The position numbers and the translations under genes were made by a program. Under the pieces are notes generated by a model. It was given only the letters and a program-made list of their open reading frames with translations, was not told the DNA's origin and made no database searches. A stretch of 64,000 nucleotides of DNA. It comes from CALCCV01 sp964388665 (GTDB lineage: Bacteria; Bdellovibrionota; Bdellovibrionia; Bdellovibrionales; Bdellovibrionaceae). The DNA lies in assembly GCA_964388665.1 (NCBI GenBank), contig CAYMBJ010000002.1, positions 62,001 to 126,000 on the forward strand. The letters are read 5' to 3'. Below, piece after piece: positions 34,374-43,280 of this stretch (positions are counted from its first letter, which is position 1; every line of letters begins with the position of its first letter).

Positions 34374-35799
34374 AGGCTATGAAGCGGTGATCGGTATTGA
34401 AGTCCATGTGCAGCTGAAAACAAAATCAAAAATATTTTCAAGTGATGCCAATGGGTTTAGCGCCCAAGACAATGAAAATATTCATCCGATCACTTTGGGC
34501 ATGCCTGGAACCCTTCCGGTCACCAACCAATTGGCGGTTGAGTATGCTGTTAAAACGGGTCTGGCTTTGGGCTGTAACATTCGCAGAAAATCCGTTTTTG
34601 CGCGAAAGAACTATTTCTATCCAGATTTACCCAAGGGCTACCAAATCTCCCAATATGATCAGCCCATCTGTGAACAGGGTAAAATTACGATTGATGTCGA
34701 TGGCAAAGAAATTGAGGTTTCCATCACGCGCGCGCATCTTGAAGAGGACGCCGGAAAATCTACCCATGTTGGCGAGTACACACTACTTAACTACAATCGG
34801 GCTGGCGTCCCGCTGTTGGAGATCGTGTCTGGACCTGATATGAAGTCCGCGGCAGAAGCGGCAGAGTATGGACGCTCTATTCGGCAAATTGTCCGTTACC
34901 TCGACGTTTGTGACGGAAATTTAGAAGAGGGATCTCTACGATGTGACTGCAATGTGAGCGTGCGTCCAGTCGGCAGCCAGAAATTGGGAACGAAGGTCGA
35001 GATTAAAAACATCAATTCATTTCGATTTATCGAAAAGGCCATCGATTTTGAAATTGAGCGACAGGTCGATATGGTGGAGCGAGGTGAGAAGATTCTCCAA
35101 GAGACTCGGCTTTACGATCCAGATAAGAATAAGACAATCTCCATGCGATCCAAAGAAGATGCGCAGGATTATAGGTATTTCCCGGATCCTGATCTCTTAC
35201 CGATTTTGATCTCAGATGTTGAGATTCAAAAGTGGCAAGCACAGATCCCCGAGTTGCCTCGATCACGAGCTCGGCGTCTGGTTGCGGAACAGGGCCTTCC
35301 ACATTACGATGCCCAGGTACTCACAGCTGAAAAGGAATTGGCCGACTATTTTGAAAATACGGCACAGCTTTGCCGAAATTACAAAGCAGCCTCCAATTGG
35401 ATCATGACCGAACTGGTTGGCGCTTTGAACCAGTCTGGAAAGACGATTGGCCAAAGTCCAGTGGCAGCGGCCTCATTGGCCAAACTTATATCATTAATAG
35501 ATCAAAATCAAATTTCAGGAAAGATCGCCAAAAGTGTATTTCAAGAAATGTTTAGCTCGGGGCAAGATCCTGGATCCATAATCAGTAAAAAAGGATTAGC
35601 GCAGATTTCGGATCCACAATTGATTGAAAAATTAATAGATGAGGTCATGGCCGCTAATCCCAGTCAAGTTCAGGACTTTCGCGCAGGAAAGGCAAAACTC
35701 ATGGGATTTTTTGTAGGCGCGGTGATGCGACTTTCAAAGGGACAGGCGAATCCAGACTTGGTCAATTCCATACTTCACAATAAACTCACAGGAAAATAA
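34363..35799 (+). CDS. gatB: Asp/Glu-tRNA amidotransferase subunit B
   Basis: This 478-residue protein has the GatB cradle domain (EAVIGIEVHVQLKTKSKIFS, RKNYFYPDLPKGYQISQYDQ) and the C-terminal YqeY-like tail. It activates the mischarged tRNA and receives ammonia through the GatA channel. Its start overlaps gatA, and its stop shares a base with the DUF192 gene, so translation is coupled across the operon. Confidence 0.96.
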   Translation: MTIRGYEAVIGIEVHVQLKTKSKIFSSDANGFSAQDNENIHPITLGMPGTLPVTNQLAVEYAVKTGLALGCNIRRKSVFARKNYFYPDLPKGYQISQYDQPICEQGKITIDVDGKEIEVSITRAHLEEDAGKSTHVGEYTLLNYNRAGVPLLEIVSGPDMKSAAEAAEYGRSIRQIVRYLDVCDGNLEEGSLRCDCNVSVRPVGSQKLGTKVEIKNINSFRFIEKAIDFEIERQVDMVERGEKILQETRLYDPDKNKTISMRSKEDAQDYRYFPDPDLLPILISDVEIQKWQAQIPELPRSRARRLVAEQGLPHYDAQVLTAEKELADYFENTAQLCRNYKAASNWIMTELVGALNQSGKTIGQSPVAAASLAKLISLIDQNQISGKIAKSVFQEMFSSGQDPGSIISKKGLAQISDPQLIEKLIDEVMAANPSQVQDFRAGKAKLMGFFVGAVMRLSKGQANPDLVNSILHNKLTGK

Positions 35800-36311
35800 T
35801 GCTTACACTTTTTCTCTCTCTAATATTAAATTTCTTTCTATATAGTGATGGCCGCGGCCCTTTGTTGATCGCACACGCAGCAGATAGCATGCAAGCTCCA
35901 GAGCCTGAGTTTGTTTTTAAAAAAGATAAAATCAAACTGGGAAAAAAAGTCGTTGAGGTGGAAATCGCTGACACTGCGGAGCTTACAGCACGTGGGCTGA
36001 TGTTTCGTGAATCACTCGAAAAAGATAAAGGAATGCTTTTTATTTTTGACAAAGAAGGCCCACTGAGTTTTTGGATGAAGAATACATTTATTGATTTGGA
36101 CATTGCCTATTTTGATAAAAATAAGAAGCTAATTGATATTCAATCCATGAAAGCCACGTCCAAAGCCCAACTGCAGTTCCCTTCCTATCCTAGTCGTGGA
36201 CCAGCTCAATATGCGCTGGAAATGAATCTAGGATGGTTTGCGCGAAATCACATTAGCAAAGGAGCGCATTTCGAATTTTTGTCCAGGAGACAGAAGTCTA
36301 GAGATAAATAA
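35799..36311 (+). CDS. Secreted DUF192 protein
   Basis: This 170-residue protein has an N-terminal hydrophobic signal (MLTLFLSLILNFFLYSDG) and a DUF192 beta-barrel core with GLMFRESLEKDKGMLFIFD, LSFWMKNTFIDLDIAYFD and the conserved YALEMNLGWF. DUF192 proteins are small exported beta-barrels of unknown role. Its start overlaps the gatB stop by one base, which makes it an odd passenger of the amidotransferase operon. Confidence 0.87.
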   Translation: MLTLFLSLILNFFLYSDGRGPLLIAHAADSMQAPEPEFVFKKDKIKLGKKVVEVEIADTAELTARGLMFRESLEKDKGMLFIFDKEGPLSFWMKNTFIDLDIAYFDKNKKLIDIQSMKATSKAQLQFPSYPSRGPAQYALEMNLGWFARNHISKGAHFEFLSRRQKSRDK

Positions 36312-36397
36312 TATAGTTAGGGTAAAATTGATTTCTGCCGATAGAGTTGGTGTAATTAAATAAGCAACTCCCTTAAACTTATCTAAGGAAGAGGAAT

Positions 36398-37909
36398 ATG
36401 AATACCCATTCTGTGAAAAAATTTGTAACGCTTCTTGCACTTCTGCTCTCTGTGAGTGTTTCGTTCTTACAATTAACTGCCTGCTCCTCAGGAGACACTT
36501 CGGAAGAAGGCTACGACGAAGATTATGCTTCAGATGTTGACGGCACCGAAGGTGAAATCGCTGGAGATGAAGGTTTCGGTGACGAGAGCTTTGGCGACGA
36601 AGCCATGGTTGAGTCTGGCGACGAGTTCGGCTCGGAAATGACTGCTGACTCTTCTGGAGGATCAGATTCTTTTGGTGATGATCTTAGTTTAGATGGTGAT
36701 GAGTTTGCATCTGATGCATCTCCTTCTGAAGTTGGCTCTACTGATGCATCGACCACAGAGACGGATCCTTTTGCATCAGATATGGCAGGTATGGATGCTG
36801 CGACTACGGATTCAAGTTTACCACCTGATCCATTTGCCGCGTCTAGCGACTCAGCAGTTGGCGTTGATACCTTTTCTGCAGACTCAACAGCGAGCACAGA
36901 GACTCCTTCTTTCTCCGAGACGCCCTCTTTTTCAGAAACTCCAGCTTTTTCAGACGAAGCACCAAGCTCAGAAATGATGGCAGGAACCGAGACAACTACA
37001 ACAGAAACTGCTTCAACAGTTACTGAAATTAACTCGTCATCGCCAGCAAGAAAGTCTTTGCAAAAGATAGCTTCGACTCCATGGAAGCAAGAGGGTCAGT
37101 GGATCAATGCAGTCTATTTTGCTCGCCCAGGGGATACAATCGAAAGCATTTCTCAGAAAATTTACGGAGAATCACGTATTCCCTTTTTCCAGGCCGTGAA
37201 TCCAGCCCTACAGAATCGTGATGTTAAAGAGGGTGAAAAAGTATACTACTCTTCAGTAAAACGAAAAGGTGATAACAAGACCGTTCAGAGTTATTTTGAA
37301 GAGATGGGTGAGGCGCCACAAACGGTAGTTGCTGAAGATGGACAAAATATTCGCGCGCTTTCTAAACAGCTTTTAGGTTACGACAATGCTTGGAAAGAAA
37401 TTTGGTCTATGAATCCGAACGTGGAGTCTAAAAGTGAACTCTTCGGTGGCACCGAGCTAAAGTATTACAAGGGCGAAACTTTTGGCGGCACAGAAATGGC
37501 TAATAACAGTCCGCCACCGCAGGAAGAGATGATGCCGGCACCTGAAATGCCTTCACCGCCTATGGAGACAGCTCAAGAGATGATGCCGCCACCTCCGCCG
37601 ATGGACTATCCACCACCACCGCCGATGGAAGCTGCAATGGAGTTGCCACCGCCACCACCACCACCGCCAGCGGATTTACCACCGCCGCCTCCACCTATGG
37701 ATATGGCGCAAAACGATCCTTACAATAATAACAACAACAGTAACGCTGGGGATGACTCACAAGGGACTATTGGCGGAATTGGCGAAGACAATATGATGAC
37801 AGTTGGCGCTGCTGCCATCGCTTTTGCTGGTATTGCGGGTTTGCTGATAGTCCGAAGACGCAAGCGCCGCGAGCTAGAGTCGACCTTTACGGAAACTCAG
37901 GTTGGCTAA
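36398..37909 (+). CDS. Lipoprotein with LysM-like domains, Pro-rich segment and C-terminal membrane helix
   Basis: This 503-residue protein begins with a lipobox LTAC. An acidic Ser/Asp/Glu-rich stretch (about 30-205) follows, then two LysM-like modules at about residues 243-290 and 303-355 (YFARPGDTIESISQKIYGES, VVAEDGQNIRALSKQLLGYD). A Pro-rich run (about 368-440) and a C-terminal helix with a basic end (GAAAIAFAGIAGLLIVRRRK) complete it. An N-terminal lipid anchor together with a C-terminal membrane helix is unusual. The LysM parts could bind peptidoglycan. The segment encoding the Pro-run uses repetitive codons. Confidence 0.78.
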   Translation: MNTHSVKKFVTLLALLLSVSVSFLQLTACSSGDTSEEGYDEDYASDVDGTEGEIAGDEGFGDESFGDEAMVESGDEFGSEMTADSSGGSDSFGDDLSLDGDEFASDASPSEVGSTDASTTETDPFASDMAGMDAATTDSSLPPDPFAASSDSAVGVDTFSADSTASTETPSFSETPSFSETPAFSDEAPSSEMMAGTETTTTETASTVTEINSSSPARKSLQKIASTPWKQEGQWINAVYFARPGDTIESISQKIYGESRIPFFQAVNPALQNRDVKEGEKVYYSSVKRKGDNKTVQSYFEEMGEAPQTVVAEDGQNIRALSKQLLGYDNAWKEIWSMNPNVESKSELFGGTELKYYKGETFGGTEMANNSPPPQEEMMPAPEMPSPPMETAQEMMPPPPPMDYPPPPPMEAAMELPPPPPPPPADLPPPPPPMDMAQNDPYNNNNNSNAGDDSQGTIGGIGEDNMMTVGAAAIAFAGIAGLLIVRRRKRRELESTFTETQVG

Positions 37910-37939
37910 TATAAACTGGGTCCTAAAAAATTCAGATAC

Positions 37940-37959
37940 CGACCCATTTTCATGGGTCG
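37940..37959 (+). terminator. Hairpin after the LysM lipoprotein gene
   Basis: CGACCCAT (37940-37947) pairs with ATGGGTCG (37952-37959) over a 4-base loop. The following sequence has few Ts, so termination strength is uncertain. Confidence 0.5.
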
Positions 37960-38094
37960 CAATTTGCGGATTGATCGAGTCCGCAATTCCTCTTCTCTCA
38001 ATCTAGAAAAGCCGCCATTCTAAACATTAAAGTGACGAAAGACCGAAATAGTCAACATTCTTCAAAAAGAATATTCTCTTGTTAGAGCTGACCC

Positions 38095-38120
38095 AAAAAA
38101 AAGACCCATTCTCATGAGTC
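38095..38120 (-). terminator. Intrinsic terminator of the PilZ gene
   Basis: GACCCAT...ATGAGTC (38103-38120) forms a 7-bp stem with one mismatch. On the minus strand it is followed by a run of eight Ts (38095-38102 as As on the plus strand), the classic layout for ending leftward transcription. Confidence 0.8.
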
Positions 38121-38170
38121 CTTCTTTCAAAAATTTAATGACATGAATGAAATGCTTTATGGGACAGGAA

Positions 38171-38536
38171 TCATCCCACTTTTTTGAAGATACGATCTAT
38201 GAGACCGCGGCGCTCATCGCGCGAACTCTCTACAAAATATATCAGATCATCAACAATTTGGACGTCGCGATTGTTAGCTGGCATAAACTTGACTCCACAG
38301 CCAATCTGGTTCTTCCAGATCACGCTTGCTGCCACTTTGCGAGTGCGTCCACTAACAATAAATTGCAAGTGGATCTTTTCTCCGGCTTCAAAACCGCCGC
38401 CAGAAAACTCTAAAAAGGCACCAGAAATGCTGATATTTCTGAGGACACCTTTTTGATCCTCGCGACCATAACTCTTTTTAAATGAGACCTCTAAATTCAG
38501 TGGTGTACGTGGAGCTGGCACGGTGATCGCCTCCAT
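38171..38536 (-). CDS. PilZ-domain protein
   Basis: This 121-residue protein is one PilZ-like beta-barrel with ISISGAFLEFSGGGF in place of the (D/N)xSxxG motif, then IHLQFIVSG and ASVIWKNQIGCGVKF. The upstream RxxxR motif that grips cyclic-di-GMP is not clear; only one arginine (R10) is near the right place. It may bind c-di-GMP weakly or be a non-binding family member. Transcribed leftward with its own terminator. Confidence 0.82.
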   Translation of the reverse strand: MEAITVPAPRTPLNLEVSFKKSYGREDQKGVLRNISISGAFLEFSGGGFEAGEKIHLQFIVSGRTRKVAASVIWKNQIGCGVKFMPANNRDVQIVDDLIYFVESSRDERRGLIDRIFKKVG

Positions 38537-38875
38537 TCATCCTCCTATGTGTTCATTCTAAAATATCGGTTTGTTGTGGGTTGGACTTTAGGGTCAGATG
38601 AAAGATTTTACACTAAATCTGCAATTTACAGTTTGTCTAAGTGCCGCCACAGTCGCTGAATTGGGCGATTGACGATCGATTGGACGGCTGTCAAAACTAT
38701 TTAAGCAGCTGACTTGAGTATAACATCTCGAAATGAAACGCTTTTTTATTTTTGTTGACAAGAATGGGAGCCTCTTATTAACTAAGGGGGTCAAATGCAA
38801 GCAGCCCGCAGCCTTTCATTGACCCACCTTTAAATTCCCATTTTTTTATTATTCCGATAGCAATAAGGAGATTCT
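38537..38875 (+). promoter_or_regulatory. Divergent intergenic region and rho leader with terminator-like fold
   Basis: No gene is visible in these 339 bp. The rho leader can form a long stem pairing AATGGGA (38763-38769) with TCCCATT (38836-38842), and an inner stem GGGTCAA (38788-38794) with TTGACCC (38819-38825). A TTTTTTTATTATT run follows, ending about 25 bp before the rho start. That is the layout of an attenuator. Rho commonly controls its own gene through its leader. Confidence 0.5.
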
Positions 38876-40846
38876 TTGGCAGACCAGAAAAACAGTGCAC
38901 CTGTTGATGTTTTAAAAAAGCGAGGCAGGAGCAAAGTCGCAGCAGAGAAGTCGAAATCAAGTGAAAATGAAAACGCAAATGAAGGCTCCGGGACCTCTGA
39001 GCGAGTCCAGTCCTCTGATGGACCGCCGCAAGAGACTGCAAAAGCTCCTAGCGATGGCTCGAGTTCTAGCACCCACAAAGCAGAGTCTGATTCCAGTGCC
39101 GGTTCTGGCTCAAACCCAGGCGCCGCGTCCTCCTCTGCGGCGAATACCAACGCCAACGCCAGTACCAGTGCCAGCTCAGCTTCTGGCGCAGCAGGTGCGG
39201 GAAATGCAGGAGGCACGGGCAGCGGCGGTGGAACTGGCGCAGGAGCTGGGTCGAGCAGTGGCGCAGGAGCTGGGTCGAGCAGTGGCGCAGGAGCTGGGTC
39301 GAGCAGTGGCGCGGCGAGCTCGGGTGGCGGTGGCGGTCAACGCGAACCACGTGACAATCGCGACAATCGCGACAATCGCGATCGATCTCACCAAGGCCAG
39401 GGTCAAGGGCAAGGTCGGGGACGATTTGACCACAAAAAGAATTTCAAAAGTCACCACCATCGTGACCGAAAAGATCATCATCGCGATCGAAATGACAATC
39501 AGCACGGTCCTGGTCACGATGACTTTAATGTTACGAAGAACGACAACCAGGACGTAGATCTGTCCGACATCAACCTGACAGACGAAGAGAAAAGCTGGCT
39601 CAATTCCAAGGATCTCAAATCTAAAAATATCACTCAGCTTACAGAGCTTGCGATCAAATTAAAAATTGAAAACGCAGCGGGTTTAAGAAGACAGGACATG
39701 GTCTTTGAGATTCTCAAACGTGCTGCGAAGCTTGGGGATATTTTTGGTTCGGGAGTCTTGGAAATTCTACCAGATGGCTATGGATTTCTTCGCTCTCCTG
39801 ATTACAATTATTTGCCAGGTCCAGATGATATCTACGTTAGTCCATCGCAGATTCGCCGCTTTGGCTTAAGAACTGGTGATACGATCACTGGTACGGTCAG
39901 ACCTCCAAAAGATGGCGAACGCTATTTTGCCTTGCTGAAAGTAGATTCACTGAATTTTGAGACGACTGAAACTGCCAAAGACAAAATTCTCTTCGATAAT
40001 TTAACGCCCCTTTATCCCGATGAACGACTGCGCCTTGAGCACAGCCCGGGAGAGTACACTACGCGCATCGTGGACCTGATGGCGCCTTTGGGCAAGGGCC
40101 AGCGTGCGCTGATCGTTGCGCCTCCTCGAACGGGTAAAACCGTGCTCTTGCAGAATATCGCCAACGCCATCTCGGTGAGTCATCCCGAAGTGAAATTGAT
40201 CGTATTACTTATCGATGAGCGCCCAGAGGAAGTGACGGATATGTCGCGCTCCGTAAAGGGCGAAGTGATCAGTTCTACCTTTGATGAACCCCCCACTCGA
40301 CATGTTCAAGTGGCGGAAATGGTTCTGGAAAAGGCCAAGCGTCTGGTGGAGCACAAGCATGATGTGGTGATTCTCCTTGATTCCATCACCCGCCTGGCGC
40401 GCGCCTACAATACCGTGGTGCCGCCATCTGGAAAGATTCTATCTGGTGGTGTGGATTCTAACGCTTTACACAAGCCGAAGAGATTTTTTGGTGCTGCCAG
40501 AAATATCGAAGAAGGCGGGTCCCTTACGATCATCGCAACCGCCCTTATTGATACGGGTTCGCGAATGGATGAGGTCATTTTTGAGGAGTTCAAAGGAACT
40601 GGAAACGCAGAGATCCATTTGGACCGCAAGCTGATGGAAAAACGTATATTTCCTTGCATGGACATCAATAAATCGGGCACTAGAAAAGAAGATTTACTGA
40701 TTGAAAAGGGCGACTTAAATCGACTTTGGATTCTCAGAAAGGTCTTAGCGCCGATGAGCGTGAATGACGCCATGGAGTTTCTGTTGGGGAAAGTGGAGCA
40801 AACGAAAACCAACGAGCAATTTCTCGCCAGCATGGGCGGTAAATAG
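38876..40846 (+). CDS. rho: Transcription termination factor Rho with long disordered N-terminus
   Basis: This 656-residue protein is far longer than E. coli Rho (419). Residues 1 to about 228 are low-complexity: acidic/Ser-rich, then Gly-Ala-Ser repeats (three AGAGSSSG units), then Asp-Asn-Arg, Gln-Gly and His-Arg-Asp runs. The normal Rho follows, with an N-terminal RNA-binding domain (SKNITQLTELAIKLK, GYGFLRSPDYNYL), Walker A APPRTGKT near residue 416 and the Q/R loop region. The start is TTG with AAGGAG five bases away. It is followed by rpmE2. Confidence 0.95.
   Translation: MADQKNSAPVDVLKKRGRSKVAAEKSKSSENENANEGSGTSERVQSSDGPPQETAKAPSDGSSSSTHKAESDSSAGSGSNPGAASSSAANTNANASTSASSASGAAGAGNAGGTGSGGGTGAGAGSSSGAGAGSSSGAGAGSSSGAASSGGGGGQREPRDNRDNRDNRDRSHQGQGQGQGRGRFDHKKNFKSHHHRDRKDHHRDRNDNQHGPGHDDFNVTKNDNQDVDLSDINLTDEEKSWLNSKDLKSKNITQLTELAIKLKIENAAGLRRQDMVFEILKRAAKLGDIFGSGVLEILPDGYGFLRSPDYNYLPGPDDIYVSPSQIRRFGLRTGDTITGTVRPPKDGERYFALLKVDSLNFETTETAKDKILFDNLTPLYPDERLRLEHSPGEYTTRIVDLMAPLGKGQRALIVAPPRTGKTVLLQNIANAISVSHPEVKLIVLLIDERPEEVTDMSRSVKGEVISSTFDEPPTRHVQVAEMVLEKAKRLVEHKHDVVILLDSITRLARAYNTVVPPSGKILSGGVDSNALHKPKRFFGAARNIEEGGSLTIIATALIDTGSRMDEVIFEEFKGTGNAEIHLDRKLMEKRIFPCMDINKSGTRKEDLLIEKGDLNRLWILRKVLAPMSVNDAMEFLLGKVEQTKTNEQFLASMGGK
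39237..39312 (+). repeat. 24-bp tandem repeat in the rho N-terminus
   Basis: Three nearly identical units of GCAGGAGCTGGGTCGAGCAG type encode AGAGSSSG. A second tract of the 9-base unit GACAATCGC (about 39352-39378) encodes Asp-Asn-Arg. Both can expand or contract by slippage. Confidence 0.85.
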
Positions 40847-40907
40847 ATTGGACATCAGTGTCAGAGTCTGTTAGGAGATGAGGACAATAGCCTTAGGGAG
40901 AATTAAG

Positions 40908-41153
40908 ATGAAAAAAGATATTCATCCAAAGATAAATCAAGTCGTTTTTAAAGACATGTCATGCGACTTTGCCTTTTTGACAACATCCACTCTCACCAGC
41001 AAAGAGACGATCAAATGGGAAGATGGAAAAGAGTACCCAGTCGTAAAGGTTGAAATTTCTTCAGCTTCTCACCCATTCTACACTGGAAAGCAGAGAATAA
41101 TGGATACCGAGGGACGAATTGATCGCTTTAAGAAGAGATACGGCAGAAAGTAG
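40908..41153 (+). CDS. rpmE2: 50S ribosomal protein L31, type B
   Basis: This 81-residue protein is the zinc-free type B L31 (MKKDIHPKINQVVFKD, HPFYTGKQRIMDTEGRIDRF). It lacks the CxxC zinc ligands of type A. It sits in the slot after rho where many bacteria keep an L31 gene. The ATG at 40908 has AGGGAG seven bases away; an earlier in-frame ATG lacks this. A strong terminator follows. Confidence 0.94.
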   Translation: MKKDIHPKINQVVFKDMSCDFAFLTTSTLTSKETIKWEDGKEYPVVKVEISSASHPFYTGKQRIMDTEGRIDRFKKRYGRK

Positions 41154-41181
41154 CCTTCCTTCAATTGCACTGAATCATCTT

Positions 41182-41213
41182 AAAAAGCGGCCTCTGCATG
41201 GAGCCGCTTTTTT
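41182..41213 (+). terminator. Intrinsic terminator after rpmE2
   Basis: AAAAAGCGGC (41182-41191) and GCCGCTTTTTT (41203-41213) form a strong stem with a T-run. It separates rho-rpmE2 from prfA. Confidence 0.88.
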
Positions 41214-41302
41214 CATTGGAGTTTCACCGGCTGCTTTAGAAGAGACCTTCTCAAGTGTCGTTTTGAATCGGAGCATTCCGCAGCGTTTTAAGGATAATAT
41301 CG

Positions 41303-42382
41303 ATGTTTTCTAAACTGGAACAGGTTGAGTCTCGATACGAACAAGTTCAGCTGTCTCTACAAAGACCCGATATAGCAAACAATCAAAAAGAGTATCGATC
41401 GCTGATGAAGGAGCTCGCTGAGCTCGAACGTGTGGTGGATCTCTTTCGTGATTTCAAAAAAAAGACGATCGCACTAAAAGAGTCAAAAGCGCTTCTTACA
41501 TCAGAACCAGATCAAGAAATGAAAGAGCTGATTCGCGAAGAGATTCGTGAATTGGAGGCCGATCTTCCCAAATTGGAAGAAAAGTTAACGATTGAGCTCA
41601 TTCCCAAAGATCCAAATGATAGCAAAAATATCATTCTGGAAATTCGCCCCGGTGCGGGCGGCGACGAGGCGGCCCTCTTTGCCGAAGAGTTGTTTCGGGG
41701 GTATTCCCACTATGCAGTTGAGCAGGGCTGGAATGTTGAGCTTAGTTCCTATGCCGAAGGCAATGTAGGTGGTGCCAAGGAGATAATAGCTACCATCTCT
41801 GGAGACAATGTTTACAGCAAGCTGAAATACGAAAGTGGCGTGCACCGAGTGCAACGAGTGCCGAAGACAGAGGCCCAGGGGCGTGTGCACACCTCGACAA
41901 TTACGGTGGCGGTCATTCCTGAAGCCGAAGAGATTGATGTCAAAATCAATCCCAATGACATTAAAATCGACGTTATGAGGGCCAGTGGTGCCGGCGGCCA
42001 GAGCGTCAATCGAACCGAGTCAGCTGTTCGAATTCACCACATCCCCTCCGGAATCTTGGTGCATTGCCAAGAAGGGAAATCTCAAACTTCCAATAAAGAG
42101 AAGGCTTTTAAAATTCTCTATGCCAAGTTACTTTTGATTGAAGAAGAGAAAAAGCGTCGCGAAGCCTCTGACGCCAGACTTGAGCAAATTGGAACTGGAG
42201 ATCGTTCTGAACGAATTCGCACCTATAATTTTCCGCAAACTCGAATTACAGATCACCGTATCGGGCTCACTATTCACCAGCTCGACGAAGTCATGAGCGG
42301 ACGCTTTGATTTGCTGATCGATGCTCTCAACGCTCACTATCAGGCAGAAGCTTTGCGCCGACAAACTCAAAAGGACGCATGA
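41303..42382 (+). CDS. prfA: Peptide chain release factor 1
   Basis: This 359-residue protein is a full class I release factor. It carries ATTG-free motifs of RF1: HRVQRVPKTEAQGRVHTS (the P-x-T decoding region) and the peptidyl-hydrolysis motif GAGGQSVNRT. It reads UAA and UAG. It begins 90 bp after the L31 terminator and is followed 4 bp later by prmC, which encodes the enzyme that methylates the GGQ glutamine. Confidence 0.96.
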   Translation: MFSKLEQVESRYEQVQLSLQRPDIANNQKEYRSLMKELAELERVVDLFRDFKKKTIALKESKALLTSEPDQEMKELIREEIRELEADLPKLEEKLTIELIPKDPNDSKNIILEIRPGAGGDEAALFAEELFRGYSHYAVEQGWNVELSSYAEGNVGGAKEIIATISGDNVYSKLKYESGVHRVQRVPKTEAQGRVHTSTITVAVIPEAEEIDVKINPNDIKIDVMRASGAGGQSVNRTESAVRIHHIPSGILVHCQEGKSQTSNKEKAFKILYAKLLLIEEEKKRREASDARLEQIGTGDRSERIRTYNFPQTRITDHRIGLTIHQLDEVMSGRFDLLIDALNAHYQAEALRRQTQKDA

Positions 42383-42386
42383 AACG

Positions 42387-43280
42387 ATGACCATTAAAGA
42401 AGTCTGGGAGAAATCAACTCAGTTTTTGAAACAAAAGAACATGGAGTCTCCCCGCCTGGACGCAGAACTTCTGATCGGCAAGATCACGGGTCTTGAGCGG
42501 GTTCAGATCTATACCAATTTTGAGAGACCACTGAAAACCGAAGAGGTTGATGGGCTGAGGGAGCTCATCAAACGCCGCTCTCTGGGTGAGCCCGTAGCCT
42601 ATCTCCTTGGAACCAAGCCATTTTATAAATCTACGTTTGCAGTTTCGCCGGCTACCCTGATTCCGAGGCCGGAGACGGAAATCTTGGTTGAAAGAGCGAT
42701 TGAGTTTTTGCAAAAGTTCCACCAAAGAACCGCGGAGGATCTTGTTTTTTTGGAGCTTGGATCTGGATCAGGATGCATTGTTAATTCAATACTGTTGGAT
42801 TTGCCATTTGCTCGGGCTATAGCAGTCGAGAAATCGCCAGAGGCGGCGGAAGTGACACTCGCCAATGCAAAGCAGTTGGCGGTTGAAGATCGCATCACAG
42901 TTGTCTGCGACGATGCAGATGCTGCAATTGATAAGATAACCGCGCAACTCCATGCAACCGGACATAAGGGGTTTGCGGCCATTGTCGCCAATCCACCTTA
43001 CATCTCGCCAGACGATGAGGATGTGCAAGCCAGTGTTGTCAAATACGAGCCGCATTTGGCTCTATTTGCAGCGGACAATGGTGAATCTTTATTAAAATCA
43101 TGGACAAAGACTTACAGTCCGCTCTTAAGCGAGAATGCTATGCTGATGATGGAAATGGGAAGAACCCATGGGCATTCTATGAAATCTCATTTGGAGTCCT
43201 TTCAAATTTTTAATTCAATCAATATTATAAAGGACTATTCGGGGCACGATAGATTTGTGGAAGGGATTAAACATGGATAA
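42387..43280 (+). CDS. prmC: Release factor glutamine methyltransferase
   Basis: This 297-residue protein has an N-terminal helical domain and a SAM-binding Rossmann domain (LELGSGSGCIVNSI) with the catalytic NPPYISPDD motif. It methylates Gln in the GGQ loop of RF1 and RF2. The ATG at 42387 is 4 bp after the prfA stop, with AAAGGA upstream. Its 3' end overlaps murA by 8 bp. Confidence 0.95.
   Translation: MTIKEVWEKSTQFLKQKNMESPRLDAELLIGKITGLERVQIYTNFERPLKTEEVDGLRELIKRRSLGEPVAYLLGTKPFYKSTFAVSPATLIPRPETEILVERAIEFLQKFHQRTAEDLVFLELGSGSGCIVNSILLDLPFARAIAVEKSPEAAEVTLANAKQLAVEDRITVVCDDADAAIDKITAQLHATGHKGFAAIVANPPYISPDDEDVQASVVKYEPHLALFAADNGESLLKSWTKTYSPLLSENAMLMMEMGRTHGHSMKSHLESFQIFNSINIIKDYSGHDRFVEGIKHG

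Noticed and set aside
36523..36897. Leftward Ser/Pro-rich frame opposite the LysM lipoprotein
   Set aside because: Antisense shadow of the acidic low-complexity stretch; the lipoprotein frame has a signal and a ribosome site.
38594..38800. Leftward frame in the rho leader
   Set aside because: Low-quality composition, no ribosome site, and it overlaps the structured leader.
39237..39380. CRISPR-like array in the repeats of rho
   Set aside because: The repeats are 24- and 9-base coding units without spacers and keep the rho frame.
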